Positions 14,551 to 21,160 of a stretch of DNA of 21,160 nucleotides are shown piece by piece; the stretch's first letter is position 1, and each line of letters opens with the position of its first letter. The stretch is taken from positions 1-21,160 of the forward strand of contig CAJTWC010000011.1 of the NCBI GenBank assembly GCA_910580185.1, read 5' to 3'. Source of the DNA: an uncultured Bacilli bacterium. GTDB taxonomy: Bacteria > Bacillota_I > Bacilli_A > RF39 > UBA660. The notes under the pieces are model-generated. The model did no database searches, was not told the DNA's origin, and saw only the letters and a program-made list of their open reading frames with translations. The position numbers and the translations under genes are program-made.

Positions 14551-15231
14551 TTATAATAATGTATTTAAATTAAAATTAGTTTTATTTAATTGATAAATTC
14601 TATTTATTTTATTATTTAAACCACTATCATTATTTAGTAACTTCATAACTATAAGTTGTTTATCATTTTTTAATGATAATTCACCTAAATGATTATAGTC
14701 AAATATAACATTAAGAGATTTATTAAATGATATTTTAAAATTAAAATTATCATTTGCAATATACCGTGCATTATACTCACCTATGCATTCAATAGCGTCT
14801 TTAAGCACATCTTTATTTCTTGTAGACCACATATCATATGTTATACAATTCCCATTTACTATTTTTTCATCATCCATCAATTCATAATCAATATTGTTTT
14901 CTTTTAATTTATTAGTAATATAATTTTTAATGTCTTCACGATTTGCTTTAGCATTATTATCCGTTCTTTGAAGTCCGACTAATCTTTCATCATATAAATT
15001 CACTCCATTATTTATATCTTTTAAAGATATATCCTTATTAAGAAATAACAAGAACCCATCCCACAATAATTCTCCTTTTTTTTCTTCTGTATTTACTACA
15101 TTAGATTTAAACCCATTATTAAAAAATACATAACATTTTTTATCGCTTATTTCTTCAAATGCATAGTCTATTTGTTCTCTATCCCTGACCGAAAAAAAAT
15201 CAGGTAAATAATTTATATTATATGTTTTCAT
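14551..15231 (-). CDS. Unrecognised cytoplasmic protein of 226 residues
   Basis: I do not recognise this protein. It has no signal peptide or membrane segment, is rich in Asn, Lys, Asp and Ile, and alternates predicted strands and helices: MKTYNINYLPDFFSVRD, KKCYVFFNNGFKSNVV, WDGFLLFLNK, then a helix-rich middle with a possible KLKENNIDYELMDD turn and FNFKISFNKSLNVIFDYN strands. The C-terminus is low in complexity (Asn/Leu-rich). The start is at an internal ATG because GAGGAG lies 7 bases before it, whereas the longer frame has no such site. The upstream leader carries a perfect 8-bp-arm palindrome. It lies between a truncated Bro-N gene and ynbB, so it may be accessory. Length, ribosome binding site and codon use like its neighbours support a real gene. 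Confidence 0.65.
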   Translation of the reverse strand: MKTYNINYLPDFFSVRDREQIDYAFEEISDKKCYVFFNNGFKSNVVNTEEKKGELLWDGFLLFLNKDISLKDINNGVNLYDERLVGLQRTDNNAKANREDIKNYITNKLKENNIDYELMDDEKIVNGNCITYDMWSTRNKDVLKDAIECIGEYNARYIANDNFNFKISFNKSLNVIFDYNHLGELSLKNDKQLIVMKLLNNDSGLNNKINRIYQLNKTNFNLNTLL

Positions 15232-15263
15232 ATATACACTCCTCGTAACAATTATTTTTAACC

Positions 15264-15280
15264 GACTACAAATTGTAGTC
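15264..15280. repeat. Palindrome GACTACAA-A-TTGTAGTC
   Basis: Perfect 8-bp arms around one base in the leader of the unrecognised gene. It shares the core ACAA-N-TTGT with the longer palindrome at 15342-15364, so both may be sites for one DNA-binding protein, or RNA hairpins. Confidence 0.6.
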
Positions 15281-15306
15281 ACTTTTATTTCATTTTCAAT
15301 TTCTAA

Positions 15307-15558
15307 TTAAGCTGTACGAAAATATCGTAAAACTAATTTCAGTTGGTCACAAGTTGTGACCAACTCACTTCCTTCTTTCTTCAATCTGGATTTTAATACT
15401 ACCCAATAGTGTCTAGGATTCTCACTTTCTGTTAAAACCTTAACTACATCAACTACGCTGAAATAGTAATCTTCTTTTCCACTATCCCATGCACTTCTTA
15501 TTTCACTACCTTCAAATAATTTTGTTACTGCTTCTAGTTTGTTTTTATTCATTTTCAA
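15307..15558 (-). pseudogene. Truncated Bro-N / phage-antirepressor-like protein
   Basis: Only the N-terminal Bro-N part is present (83 residues). LFEGSEIRSAWDSGKEDYYF, VVDVVKVLTESENPRHYW and LKSRLKKEGSELVTTCDQLKL are the usual opening of a BRO/antirepressor family found in phages and gut Firmicutes, whose members I recall as about 270-300 residues. After QLKL the normal continuation is replaced by VLRYFRTA and a stop. I find no remaining C-terminal part downstream. The ribosome binding site is good (AGGAGG 9 bases before the ATG), so the fragment may still be translated. A perfect 23-base palindrome lies right where the homology ends, followed by a smaller hairpin at 15315-15329. This is likely a relic of mobile-element insertion and loss. 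Confidence 0.72.
15342..15364. repeat. Perfect 11-bp-arm palindrome inside the Bro-N fragment
   Basis: GTTGGTCACAA, one base, TTGTGACCAAC. It lies in the codons for ELVTTCDQL near the point where the gene is cut short. It could be an operator, an RNA hairpin, or a coincidence of that coding sequence. Confidence 0.6.
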
Positions 15559-15626
15559 AAACCTCCTTAATTTTATTATTATCGGAGTAAAAAAGCTAAA
15601 TACTACAAACTACTTTACCCAGTTTA

Positions 15627-16364
15627 CTACTGGTGATTTCCACCTCCATCAACTCTTAGTACTTCATTATTTATGTAACTTGCATCATCACTTGCTAAAA
15701 AATATACTGCTTTAGCTATTTCTTCTGGTTCTGCAAATCTTTTTAAATATATTCTTTCTTCTTCAGATTTTATTAATTCTTTATCCATTTCTTTAAGTTG
15801 ATCAGTATTAGTCCAACCAGGGGCTACAGCATTTACCCTTATATAAGGTAATAATTCTAAAGATAAATTATGAGTAAGAGATATTAAACCAGCCTTAGAA
15901 GCATCATAATCAAGTGCACAAGGATAATATGTATCTATTCCGTTTGTTGATGCAACATTAACTATACTCCCCGCTTTTTTTTCAAGCATATATTTACTAA
16001 CTTCTTTGCTAACCAAAAAGGGACCTATTAAATTAACATTAAGTATTTTTGAAAAATTCTCTTTCGTTTTATCTTCAAAAGTAGTATCTATCGCAACACC
16101 AGCATTATTGACTAACACATCAATATTACCAAAATGATTAACAACTTCTTCTACCATTATTTTAACATCATCTTCATTAGAAACATCACACTTCCAAAGC
16201 ATAACATCCACATCATAGTTTTCCACAATAAAACTTTTCAAAGTCTCTGCCGCCTTATCATTAAAAACATAATTAATTACTACGTTATACCCTTTCTTTG
16301 CAAATTCTATAGAAATTGCTCTTCCTATTCCTCTTGATGCTCCTGTTACTAATACTGTCTTCAT
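15627..16364 (-). CDS. SDR-family oxidoreductase (FabG-like)
   Basis: Classical short-chain dehydrogenase/reductase of 245 residues, NAD(P)H-dependent and cytoplasmic. The cofactor motif is TGASRGIG at 7-14, then CDVS at 59-62 and NNAG at 86-89. The catalytic set is N-S-Y-K with S139 in NVAST and YDASK (Y153, K157). PGWTNTD follows, and the C-terminal LRVDGGGNHQ is typical. The length is standard for FabG/glucose-dehydrogenase-like members. It is not next to fatty-acid genes, so fabG itself is unlikely; the substrate cannot be told. GGATGA lies about 7 bases before the ATG. An extended -10 promoter precedes it and it appears to be transcribed alone. Confidence 0.88.
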   Translation of the reverse strand: MKTVLVTGASRGIGRAISIEFAKKGYNVVINYVFNDKAAETLKSFIVENYDVDVMLWKCDVSNEDDVKIMVEEVVNHFGNIDVLVNNAGVAIDTTFEDKTKENFSKILNVNLIGPFLVSKEVSKYMLEKKAGSIVNVASTNGIDTYYPCALDYDASKAGLISLTHNLSLELLPYIRVNAVAPGWTNTDQLKEMDKELIKSEEERIYLKRFAEPEEIAKAVYFLASDDASYINNEVLRVDGGGNHQ

Positions 16365-16387
16365 AAATCATCCTTCTTTCTAAATTT

Positions 16388-16393
16388 ATTATA
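16388..16393 (-). promoter_or_regulatory. Extended -10 promoter of the SDR gene
   Basis: Minus-strand TGCTATAAT, a perfect -10 with the upstream TG of extended promoters. No good -35 is visible at 17 bases. Confidence 0.5.
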
Positions 16394-16412
16394 GCATAAT
16401 CTTAAATACATT

Positions 16413-17255
16413 TTATACTAGTTGTAAACTGCTATCAGTACAAATCGATAACAATTTTTCTATCGCTTTTATCGTATCGTCAAAACTAATATCGTTAATA
16501 TCTTTTTTTCTTTTATAACTTTTCCACTTTTGCCCAAGTATATTACTTTCTTTTATATCGTCAAACAAAGCAAGTGTATTATCAGTAAAATTTCTCTTAG
16601 AAAAAGTATTTTTTACCGCTTCTTTTAAATGTTCTAAATTAATTTCATCTAATTTAAGTTTCATTATTAAATATATATCATAATAATCCTTCATTCTACT
16701 GTTTCGTTCACCACGTGTTAAAACCGTTTCTAACTTTTCTGCCAATACTGTTTCTAAGTTATATGCAAGCACGTTTATATTTCTGTTTTCCACAAGTAAT
16801 TTATATTTATAATTTATTTCACTTGGAGTTATAGGATCACCAGTTGCAACATCAAAATGGAAAGTTTCTCTAGTGCTATCAATATTAACAGTTATAGTTA
16901 CTCTAAAGCCACCATATTCATCTTCTTCTCTTATCTTACTTATCTCATCTATTTTAAAAATTGCACCATCATTAATATCTATTTTTATAATATCAGTTAT
17001 TATTTTAATTAAATTATCTTTTGATAATAACCTGTTTTTCAACGCTGCATCTATATCCATTGTTGATCTATTTTCAATGCCAAAAACTAATGAAAGATAA
17101 TAACCACCTTTTAAAATAAAATCATATTTATAATTACTGACAGATAATCTTTCTATAAATCTATCATACATATACTCACGAAGTAAAATATTGAAATTAA
17201 CATTCTTTTCTTTTGATAAAATCTTTAATTTATCCTTTATTCTTTGGCTATTCAT
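16413..17255 (-). CDS. AbiEii-type nucleotidyltransferase toxin of type IV TA system
   Basis: Toxin of the AbiEii/AbiGii family (DNA polymerase beta-like nucleotidyltransferase fold), a bacteriostatic enzyme linked to phage abortive infection. The family motifs are seen: LKGGYYLSL at about 48-56, STMDIDAAL at 64-72 with the metal-binding D-x-D, and the AEKLETVLTRGERNSRMKDYYDIYLI block at 172-197. All appear intact. The 280-residue length is normal. It overlaps the antitoxin gene by a few bases, a layout of co-translated TA pairs. Two adjacent ATG codons can serve as start; the second is chosen because GAGG lies 7 bases before it. It is controlled from the shared promoter upstream of the antitoxin. 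Confidence 0.9.
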   Translation of the reverse strand: MNSQRIKDKLKILSKEKNVNFNILLREYMYDRFIERLSVSNYKYDFILKGGYYLSLVFGIENRSTMDIDAALKNRLLSKDNLIKIITDIIKIDINDGAIFKIDEISKIREEDEYGGFRVTITVNIDSTRETFHFDVATGDPITPSEINYKYKLLVENRNINVLAYNLETVLAEKLETVLTRGERNSRMKDYYDIYLIMKLKLDEINLEHLKEAVKNTFSKRNFTDNTLALFDDIKESNILGQKWKSYKRKKDINDISFDDTIKAIEKLLSICTDSSLQLV

Positions 17256-17904
17256 CATAATACCTCACAATCTTCATTACTTTATCATGACAATTTAGCT
17301 TTTTAGAATATTGACTAAGTTTATGCATATTAACAATTTTACTTGAAAATACACTTTTTAAAGTTTTTATAAGTTGTTCTTCATCCATTCTATTATCACA
17401 CCTAATAATATCGCAAATCGTTCTTTCTATATCATAAACGTTAACCTTGTTTTTATATTTAGTTTTAATTTCTATTTTTCCAAGATCTAACACGTCCTTA
17501 TTAACATAAAATACATTGTTATCCTTTATCCCTTTAACGTTATAACTATTATTGCATGTTATATCAAATTTATATGGAAACTCCTCGGTTAAATTATAAA
17601 GATAAAGCGCAGAAAAATGTGAGAATATCGTTTTTGGATACCTTAGTTGAAAAACAAAGAAATCATCTGGTGCGACACCTTTTAAAACATAAATTCCTCT
17701 ATCTACTTTTTCTATTGCACCTTTTTTTTCGAGAAGCTTAATATATTGTCTACTAATATTATTTTTAGTTACATCTTTTGACGTAATATAACCATTATTT
17801 TCTTTACCTATTAATATAATCTTTTCATAGGTCATAAGAGAATTAAAATACTCATCACTATAAGCTCTTTTAAAACTCTCTATATTATTATTAACATTAT
17901 TCAT
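17248..17904 (-). CDS. AbiEi-type antitoxin/transcriptional repressor of type IV TA system
   Basis: Antitoxin partner of the AbiEii-type toxin. The N-terminal winged helix-turn-helix (about 26-75: MTYEKIILIGKENNGYITSKDV, ISRQYIKLLEKKGAIEKVDRGIYVL) should bind DNA. The rest (76-218), with FSHFSALYLYNLTEEFPYKFDITCN and YDIERTICDIIRCDNRMDEEQL, matches the AbiEi C-terminal domain that counters the toxin. A TTG 6 bases upstream is possible, but AAAGGG lies 8 bases before this ATG and only 2 before the TTG. AbiEi proteins are known to repress their own promoter by binding inverted repeats. A 16-bp-arm inverted repeat lies exactly there. Confidence 0.88.
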   Translation of the reverse strand: MNNVNNNIESFKRAYSDEYFNSLMTYEKIILIGKENNGYITSKDVTKNNISRQYIKLLEKKGAIEKVDRGIYVLKGVAPDDFFVFQLRYPKTIFSHFSALYLYNLTEEFPYKFDITCNNSYNVKGIKDNNVFYVNKDVLDLGKIEIKTKYKNKVNVYDIERTICDIIRCDNRMDEEQLIKTLKSVFSSKIVNMHKLSQYSKKLNCHDKVMKIVRYYDE

Positions 17905-17920
17905 AAACAAAGCCCTTTCT

Positions 17921-17966
17921 TTGACAATTACACTGATATTTTAATGATATTCAGTGTAATTGTCAA
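17921..17966 (-). promoter_or_regulatory. abiE promoter embedded in a 16-bp-arm inverted repeat (operator)
   Basis: TTGACAATTACACTGA at 17921-17936 recurs as an exact reverse complement at 17951-17966 with 14 bases between. On the minus strand the upstream arm supplies a consensus -35 TTGACA, and after 17 bases TAAAAT forms the -10 between the arms. Repressor bound to both arms would cover the whole promoter, as expected for AbiEi autoregulation. Confidence 0.85.
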
Positions 17967-18042
17967 CACCATTCATGAATCTTTATAAAAAAACTTTTTT
18001 TGACAACCACAATAAAATTTTCAATTTAATCAGTGCATATTT

Positions 18043-18068
18043 AAAAAAACATACTTTATTAAGTATGC
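18043..18068 (-). terminator. Terminator of the HTH-LemA unit
   Basis: CATACTT and AAGTATG form a 7-bp stem with a 4-nt loop followed by seven T on the minus strand, just after the LemA stop. Confidence 0.85.
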
Positions 18069-18073
18069 CTTTA

Positions 18074-18619
18074 TTATTTAGAAAAATCCATTTTTATATT
18101 TTCTTTTTTTTCTTGTTCAATTTTAAATAGTTCTTTTTTCTCAAACGCAAATATTTTTGCAATTATGTTAGATGGTATTGTTTCAACGTGATTGTTATAT
18201 TTTGTAACAGAATCATTATATCCTATTCTAGCATAAATTAATTTGTTTTCTATTTCAGATAAACTATTTTGAAGACTAATATACTGACTATTAGCTTTTA
18301 AATCTGGATAAGCTTCTGCAATTGCAAAAAACTTATTAAATCCTTTATCTATCTTCTCGTTTTCACTAACGCTAAAATCACTATTTTTATACGAGCTTCT
18401 AAGAGATGTCAAATCCTCTAAAGTTTCACTTTCGTGTTTAGAATAACCTTTAACACATTCAACTAAGTTGGGTATTAAATCAAACCTTTGGTTTAATAAT
18501 ATATCTATTTTAGATTCCGATTCCTTCACTTTGTTATTTAGTCTTATAAATCCATTGTAAGTGATAAGCACAATAATTATTAAAATAATTAGTGCAACTA
18601 AACATATATTTATTACCAT
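18074..18619 (-). CDS. lemA: LemA family membrane protein
   Basis: LemA family protein of 181 residues. An N-terminal TM (about 4-22) is followed by YNGFIRLNNKVKESESKIDILLNQRFDLIPNLVE, the family hallmark, then a long helical bundle with AYPDLKANSQYISLQNSLSEIENKL and YNDSVTKYNNHVETIPSN. The N-terminus is known to lie outside with a mostly cytoplasmic helical domain. Function is still poorly known (envelope stress links are reported for relatives). GGAGG lies 5 bases before the ATG. It follows the HTH-TM regulator gene by 10 bp and ends at a good terminator, so the two are one unit. The usual partner, a TPM-domain or HtpX-like protein, is absent. Confidence 0.94.
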   Translation of the reverse strand: MVINICLVALIILIIIVLITYNGFIRLNNKVKESESKIDILLNQRFDLIPNLVECVKGYSKHESETLEDLTSLRSSYKNSDFSVSENEKIDKGFNKFFAIAEAYPDLKANSQYISLQNSLSEIENKLIYARIGYNDSVTKYNNHVETIPSNIIAKIFAFEKKELFKIEQEKKENIKMDFSK

Positions 18620-18629
18620 ATAATCCTCC

Positions 18630-19589
18630 CTATAATTTTTCTATTGTAATTTTAATTACATAGCCTTTATCGTCATAATCTAGTGATACTTCGTATTCTA
18701 TAAAGCCATGTCCATTTTCTTTAAACGTATTAGTTCCGATAGCATTTTTTGCGTTTCTTATTCCTTGTGCATCTGTTCCGTAAGAAGTACCTTGGTATAC
18801 TACTTCAACTAAATGGTCTTTATGTTTATTATTACTTGTTATTACATCATCTAATAAATCTCTAACTGACATATTATACTGAGTTCCTGAATTGAATTCA
18901 AACATATGGTTAAAAGAAGTAGTTGATACGGTTTCCTTAGTTGTAATCGTAACTTTATTTACGTATCCTTCTTTGTCATAATCTAATGACACTTCATATT
19001 TTGAATCTACCCCATCGTTAATTTTATCTTTTAGTTCACTTATTTTTTCTGTACTTTTACCATAACTTGTTCCATCGAATATAACTTCTATTAAATGTTC
19101 TTTATTCGTTTTGTTACTATCAATTATTTCATCAATATCACTTGATAAGAAAAATCCAGATCTGGTTCCATTTTCCAATAGACCATTAAATTGTTCAATG
19201 TCAATTTTACTACTTGTCTCACCAAAAGTAGAATCAAAGAAATTCCAAAATCTATTTTTTTCATTTTCTCTATCATTTCCTATTCTAATAGCTAGTGTTA
19301 TTACAGCTGCTATTAAAATAACGATTAGAATGTATAAAATGTATTTTCTATTTTTAGGCTTCTTAACTTTTTCTTTTTTGCTATCTAAACCAATTTCATC
19401 GTTAGTTAATACTTCTATACCAACGTTAAATATCCTGCTCATTTCATTTAACATATCTACACTAGGTTTAGTTTCTCCAAGTTCCCATTTTGAAATTGTC
19501 TGCCTAGTTACGTTTAGCTTTTCTGCAAGTCCCTCTTGTGATAAAGCATTTTGCTTTCTAAGCATGATAATCTTATCTTTTAACTCCAT
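18630..19589 (-). CDS. Membrane-anchored XRE-family regulator with two extracytoplasmic repeats
   Basis: Residues 5-63 are a clear Cro/C1-type HTH (LRKQNALSQEGLAEKLNVTRQTISKWELGETKPSVDML). A basic linker precedes a single TM at 83-102. The rest lies outside and consists of two homologous repeats of about 90 residues. Repeat 1 (129-217) has EHLIEVIFDGTSYG and YEVSLDYDKEGYVNKVTIT. Repeat 2 (228-319) has DHLVEVVYQGTSYG and YEVSLDYDDKGYVIKITIEKL. I do not know this repeat. The layout, DNA-binding inside and duplicated sensor or scaffold outside, suggests direct control of transcription from the membrane. GGAGA lies 8 bases before the ATG. It is co-transcribed with lemA from an extended -10 promoter. 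Intact, with no catalytic motifs seen. Confidence 0.82.
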   Translation of the reverse strand: MELKDKIIMLRKQNALSQEGLAEKLNVTRQTISKWELGETKPSVDMLNEMSRIFNVGIEVLTNDEIGLDSKKEKVKKPKNRKYILYILIVILIAAVITLAIRIGNDRENEKNRFWNFFDSTFGETSSKIDIEQFNGLLENGTRSGFFLSSDIDEIIDSNKTNKEHLIEVIFDGTSYGKSTEKISELKDKINDGVDSKYEVSLDYDKEGYVNKVTITTKETVSTTSFNHMFEFNSGTQYNMSVRDLLDDVITSNNKHKDHLVEVVYQGTSYGTDAQGIRNAKNAIGTNTFKENGHGFIEYEVSLDYDDKGYVIKITIEKL

Positions 19590-19615
19590 TACACTTTCTC
19601 CTTTTTCATAACTTC

Positions 19616-19644
19616 ATAATAGCATTTAATGATTTTTTAGTAAA
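19616..19644 (-). promoter_or_regulatory. Promoter of the HTH-LemA unit
   Basis: Minus-strand TTTACT, a 17-base spacer and TATTAT, with a TGC extended -10 element. Confidence 0.55.
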
Positions 19645-19707
19645 GCAAAAATACCTTGAATTTTGTCAATTTAACTTAACGTTTACAGCAAGAATAAATT
19701 GCATAAG

Positions 19708-19731
19708 AAAAAAGGATATACCCTATCCCTT
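19708..19731 (-). terminator. Terminator of the flavoprotein gene
   Basis: AAGGGATA and TATCCTT pair with one bulged G around a short loop, followed by a T run on the minus strand, directly at the stop codon. Confidence 0.65.
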
Positions 19732-20275
19732 ATTTAATTTTCTTTTTAATTTCACTAACTAATTTTTCTATTTCTTCTTCGTTTTTTAATATATCATCAG
19801 ATTCTAAGCAATGGTTAAATTGATATGTTAACAAAACTTTCATCTCCGCACTATCCGCAAAAGAACCTAACGCGCTTATCGCTCCGTCTGCCGAGTAATC
19901 TTCTTTTCCTTTCGCACCAATTGATATTGATATCATCTTTTTATTCTTTAGACTTTCTTTTGTATATAAAGGATTTAACCTATCCATGAATATTTTTAAA
20001 TCACCAGACAAAGTATTCCACCTAGTTGGTGTAATAAATATTAAACAATCGCTTTCTAAAACTTTTTTAATATTATCTTGCATGTCATCATTAAAATCAC
20101 AAACGCCTGTTTCATCGCAGTCCATGCATCCAGTACACAAGTATATTTTTTGATTTCCTGGCGTAATTACTTTAGATACAATCCTATCCTTTTTTAATTC
20201 TTCTTTTAGTTTATTAGCTAAATTCCATGAGTTACCTTCTCTTCTTGAACCTACTATTATTAATACTTTTGACAC
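19730..20275 (-). CDS. Flavodoxin-fold NAD(P)H-dependent oxidoreductase with cysteine cluster
   Basis: FMN-binding reductase of the NADPH-dependent FMN reductase/iron-sulphur flavoprotein group, 181 residues, cytoplasmic. The phosphate loop of the flavodoxin fold is GSRREGNSWNLA at about 9-20. CTGCMDCDETGVC (C47, C50, C53, C59) resembles the compact cysteine motif of iron-sulphur flavoproteins. ITPTRWNTLSGDLKIFMDRLNP matches the TP-Y-W-SGQLKAFLDR block. The start is GTG: GAGGTGA lies 5 bases before it, while the upstream GTG overlaps this site. It appears to be transcribed alone between terminators. The cysteines may hold an Fe-S cluster, but many relatives with similar motifs do not, so only a reductase role is claimed. 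Confidence 0.85.
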   Translation of the reverse strand: MSKVLIIVGSRREGNSWNLANKLKEELKKDRIVSKVITPGNQKIYLCTGCMDCDETGVCDFNDDMQDNIKKVLESDCLIFITPTRWNTLSGDLKIFMDRLNPLYTKESLKNKKMISISIGAKGKEDYSADGAISALGSFADSAEMKVLLTYQFNHCLESDDILKNEEEIEKLVSEIKKKIK

Positions 20276-20321
20276 GTATATCACCTCATAATTATTTTGC
20301 TATTATACTTTAAAAATATAC

Positions 20322-20345
20322 AAAAAAGAAGTTTCTAAAAACTTC
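20322..20345 (-). terminator. Terminator of the ABC permease gene
   Basis: GAAGTTT and AAACTTC form a 7-bp stem with a 4-nt loop followed by six T on the minus strand, immediately after the stop. Confidence 0.85.
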
Positions 20346-20346
20346 A

Positions 20347-21138
20347 TTAATCCACGTTTACACCTTTTTCTAATAACTTTTTACCTACTATATAATAAAT
20401 AACAATATAAACAACATATATGAATATACCTAAAAATAACACAAGTTTTATGGCATCTATGTTTATTATGTCCTTGGTATTTATTATATTCATAACAGAA
20501 GTATTAAATAAACCAAATATAAATACTAACAAAAGTGTTACCATTTGAGTTACTATGTATAAAATAACACCCATAACGACCGATTTTGACATCTTATTTT
20601 GATTACTTTTATGTCCTATAATTATTCCTACGTATCCTATTAATATTATAAAAATCATTTCTAAAAGTAATACAAAAAACAATACTAATAATAATTTTAT
20701 TACCGTTGTATCATATGTCCCTGCTGCAAGTTCTAACATACTTTTAAGTATGCTTATGTTTTCTTTTGAGTAATAACAGATAAATAAACAAGCTATTATT
20801 ACCACGATTGATGTTAACACACAAATAATAGCTGATAAAACTTTTGATGCATATAATTTATTTTTACTTACTGGGAGCGTATGAGTAAGATATGACTCAT
20901 CTTTATACATGTTTTTAGTAAATCTAACCCAAGAGCGCATAATGCAGTTTATAAGTGCATTTACCATCATAGCAATCGCAAAGCCAGATGATATGCTTTT
21001 TAACACGCTAAATAAAGCTGAATTTGTAACTAAAGAACATAATCTTGTAATGCAAGAAAAGATAAGAGCTAATACATAGAAAATTATTAGTAATTTATAA
21101 TTCCATTTTAAATCATATTTTAATAACTTCTTTAACAT
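20347..21138 (-). CDS. ABC-2-type transporter permease
   Basis: Integral membrane protein of 263 residues with six predicted TM segments. The pattern MLKKLLKYDLKWNYK at the start, then TM1, TM2, a cytoplasmic loop NMYKDESYLTHTLPVSKNKLYASKVLSA and a C-terminal pair of TMs, is typical of Firmicutes ABC-2 permeases. The LTHTLPVSK-KLYASK loop is the strongest signature and should contact the ATPase. No nucleotide-binding subunit lies in the window; it would be expected upstream, beyond the right end, as such permeases usually follow their ATPase gene. AGGAGG lies 8 bases before the ATG. Substrate unknown; peptide/antibiotic resistance or bacteriocin-type export is common in the family. Confidence 0.82.
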   Translation of the reverse strand: MLKKLLKYDLKWNYKLLIIFYVLALIFSCITRLCSLVTNSALFSVLKSISSGFAIAMMVNALINCIMRSWVRFTKNMYKDESYLTHTLPVSKNKLYASKVLSAIICVLTSIVVIIACLFICYYSKENISILKSMLELAAGTYDTTVIKLLLVLFFVLLLEMIFIILIGYVGIIIGHKSNQNKMSKSVVMGVILYIVTQMVTLLLVFIFGLFNTSVMNIINTKDIINIDAIKLVLFLGIFIYVVYIVIYYIVGKKLLEKGVNVD

Positions 21139-21160
21139 TTAAACATCCTCCTAAATATTT

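Noticed and set aside
10481..15558. A prophage, suggested by the signal-less lysozyme, holin-sized protein and Bro-N fragment
   Set aside because: No integrase, portal, capsid, tail or attachment repeats are seen, and ordinary genes separate the pieces.
1..21160. Code 4 (UGA read as Trp) for this genome
   Set aside because: All main frames are complete under the standard code and Trp is TGG at the sites I checked; only the lack of TGA stops is odd.

Overview
The window looks like chromosomal DNA from a very A+T-rich, low-GC Gram-positive-type bacterium, most likely an uncultured gut Bacilli or Mycoplasmatota-like lineage. The evidence is A/T-ending codon use, strong AGGAGG-type ribosome binding sites, U-tract terminators, LysM/GH25 wall enzymes and a long Firmicutes-type GluRS. 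All 24 protein genes lie on the minus strand, so reading runs from high to low coordinates. None of the 24 stops is TGA, and Trp is read from TGG where checked. The only plus-strand gene I can support is a candidate non-coding RNA at about 3857-4050.

In transcription order, 21138-18074 holds an ABC-2-type permease, a cysteine-rich flavodoxin-fold reductase, and a two-gene unit of a membrane-anchored HTH regulator with tandem outer repeats plus LemA. 17966-16413 is an AbiE-type type IV toxin-antitoxin pair behind a promoter buried in a 16-bp-arm palindrome. 16364-13273 holds an SDR oxidoreductase, a truncated Bro-N antirepressor remnant with palindromes, an unrecognised 226-residue protein and a YnbB-type PLP enzyme. 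13211-10481 is a cell-envelope group: a polysaccharide deacetylase with Ig-like domains, a small two-TM protein and a GH25 lysozyme with two LysM domains.

The centre (10383-3066) is the most distinctive part. It holds six small exported beta-rich proteins with SipW-cognate/TasA-type signal peptides, a Ser-His signal peptidase of the SipW/archaeal/ER class carrying a large extra membrane domain, a DUF5305-like two-TM protein and a YjdF/DUF2238-like membrane protein. The simplest reading is a TasA/camelysin-type surface-fibre or biofilm-matrix locus with its own processing enzyme and candidate assembly partners. The first cargo gene has its own promoter and a strong terminator and may encode the bulk subunit. 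The rest form two units, 9760-6743 and 6658-4347. A sixth, divergent cargo gene lies beyond two tRNA genes and carries an EF-hand/dockerin-like loop.

The left end has tRNA-Gln(CUG) and tRNA-Glu(CUC), the candidate ncRNA, a CaCA-family cation exchanger behind a well-formed yybP-ykoY-like (Mn2+) riboswitch with a mutually exclusive terminator, and gltX. Assignments come from reading motifs and base pairing by eye; no database search was possible.
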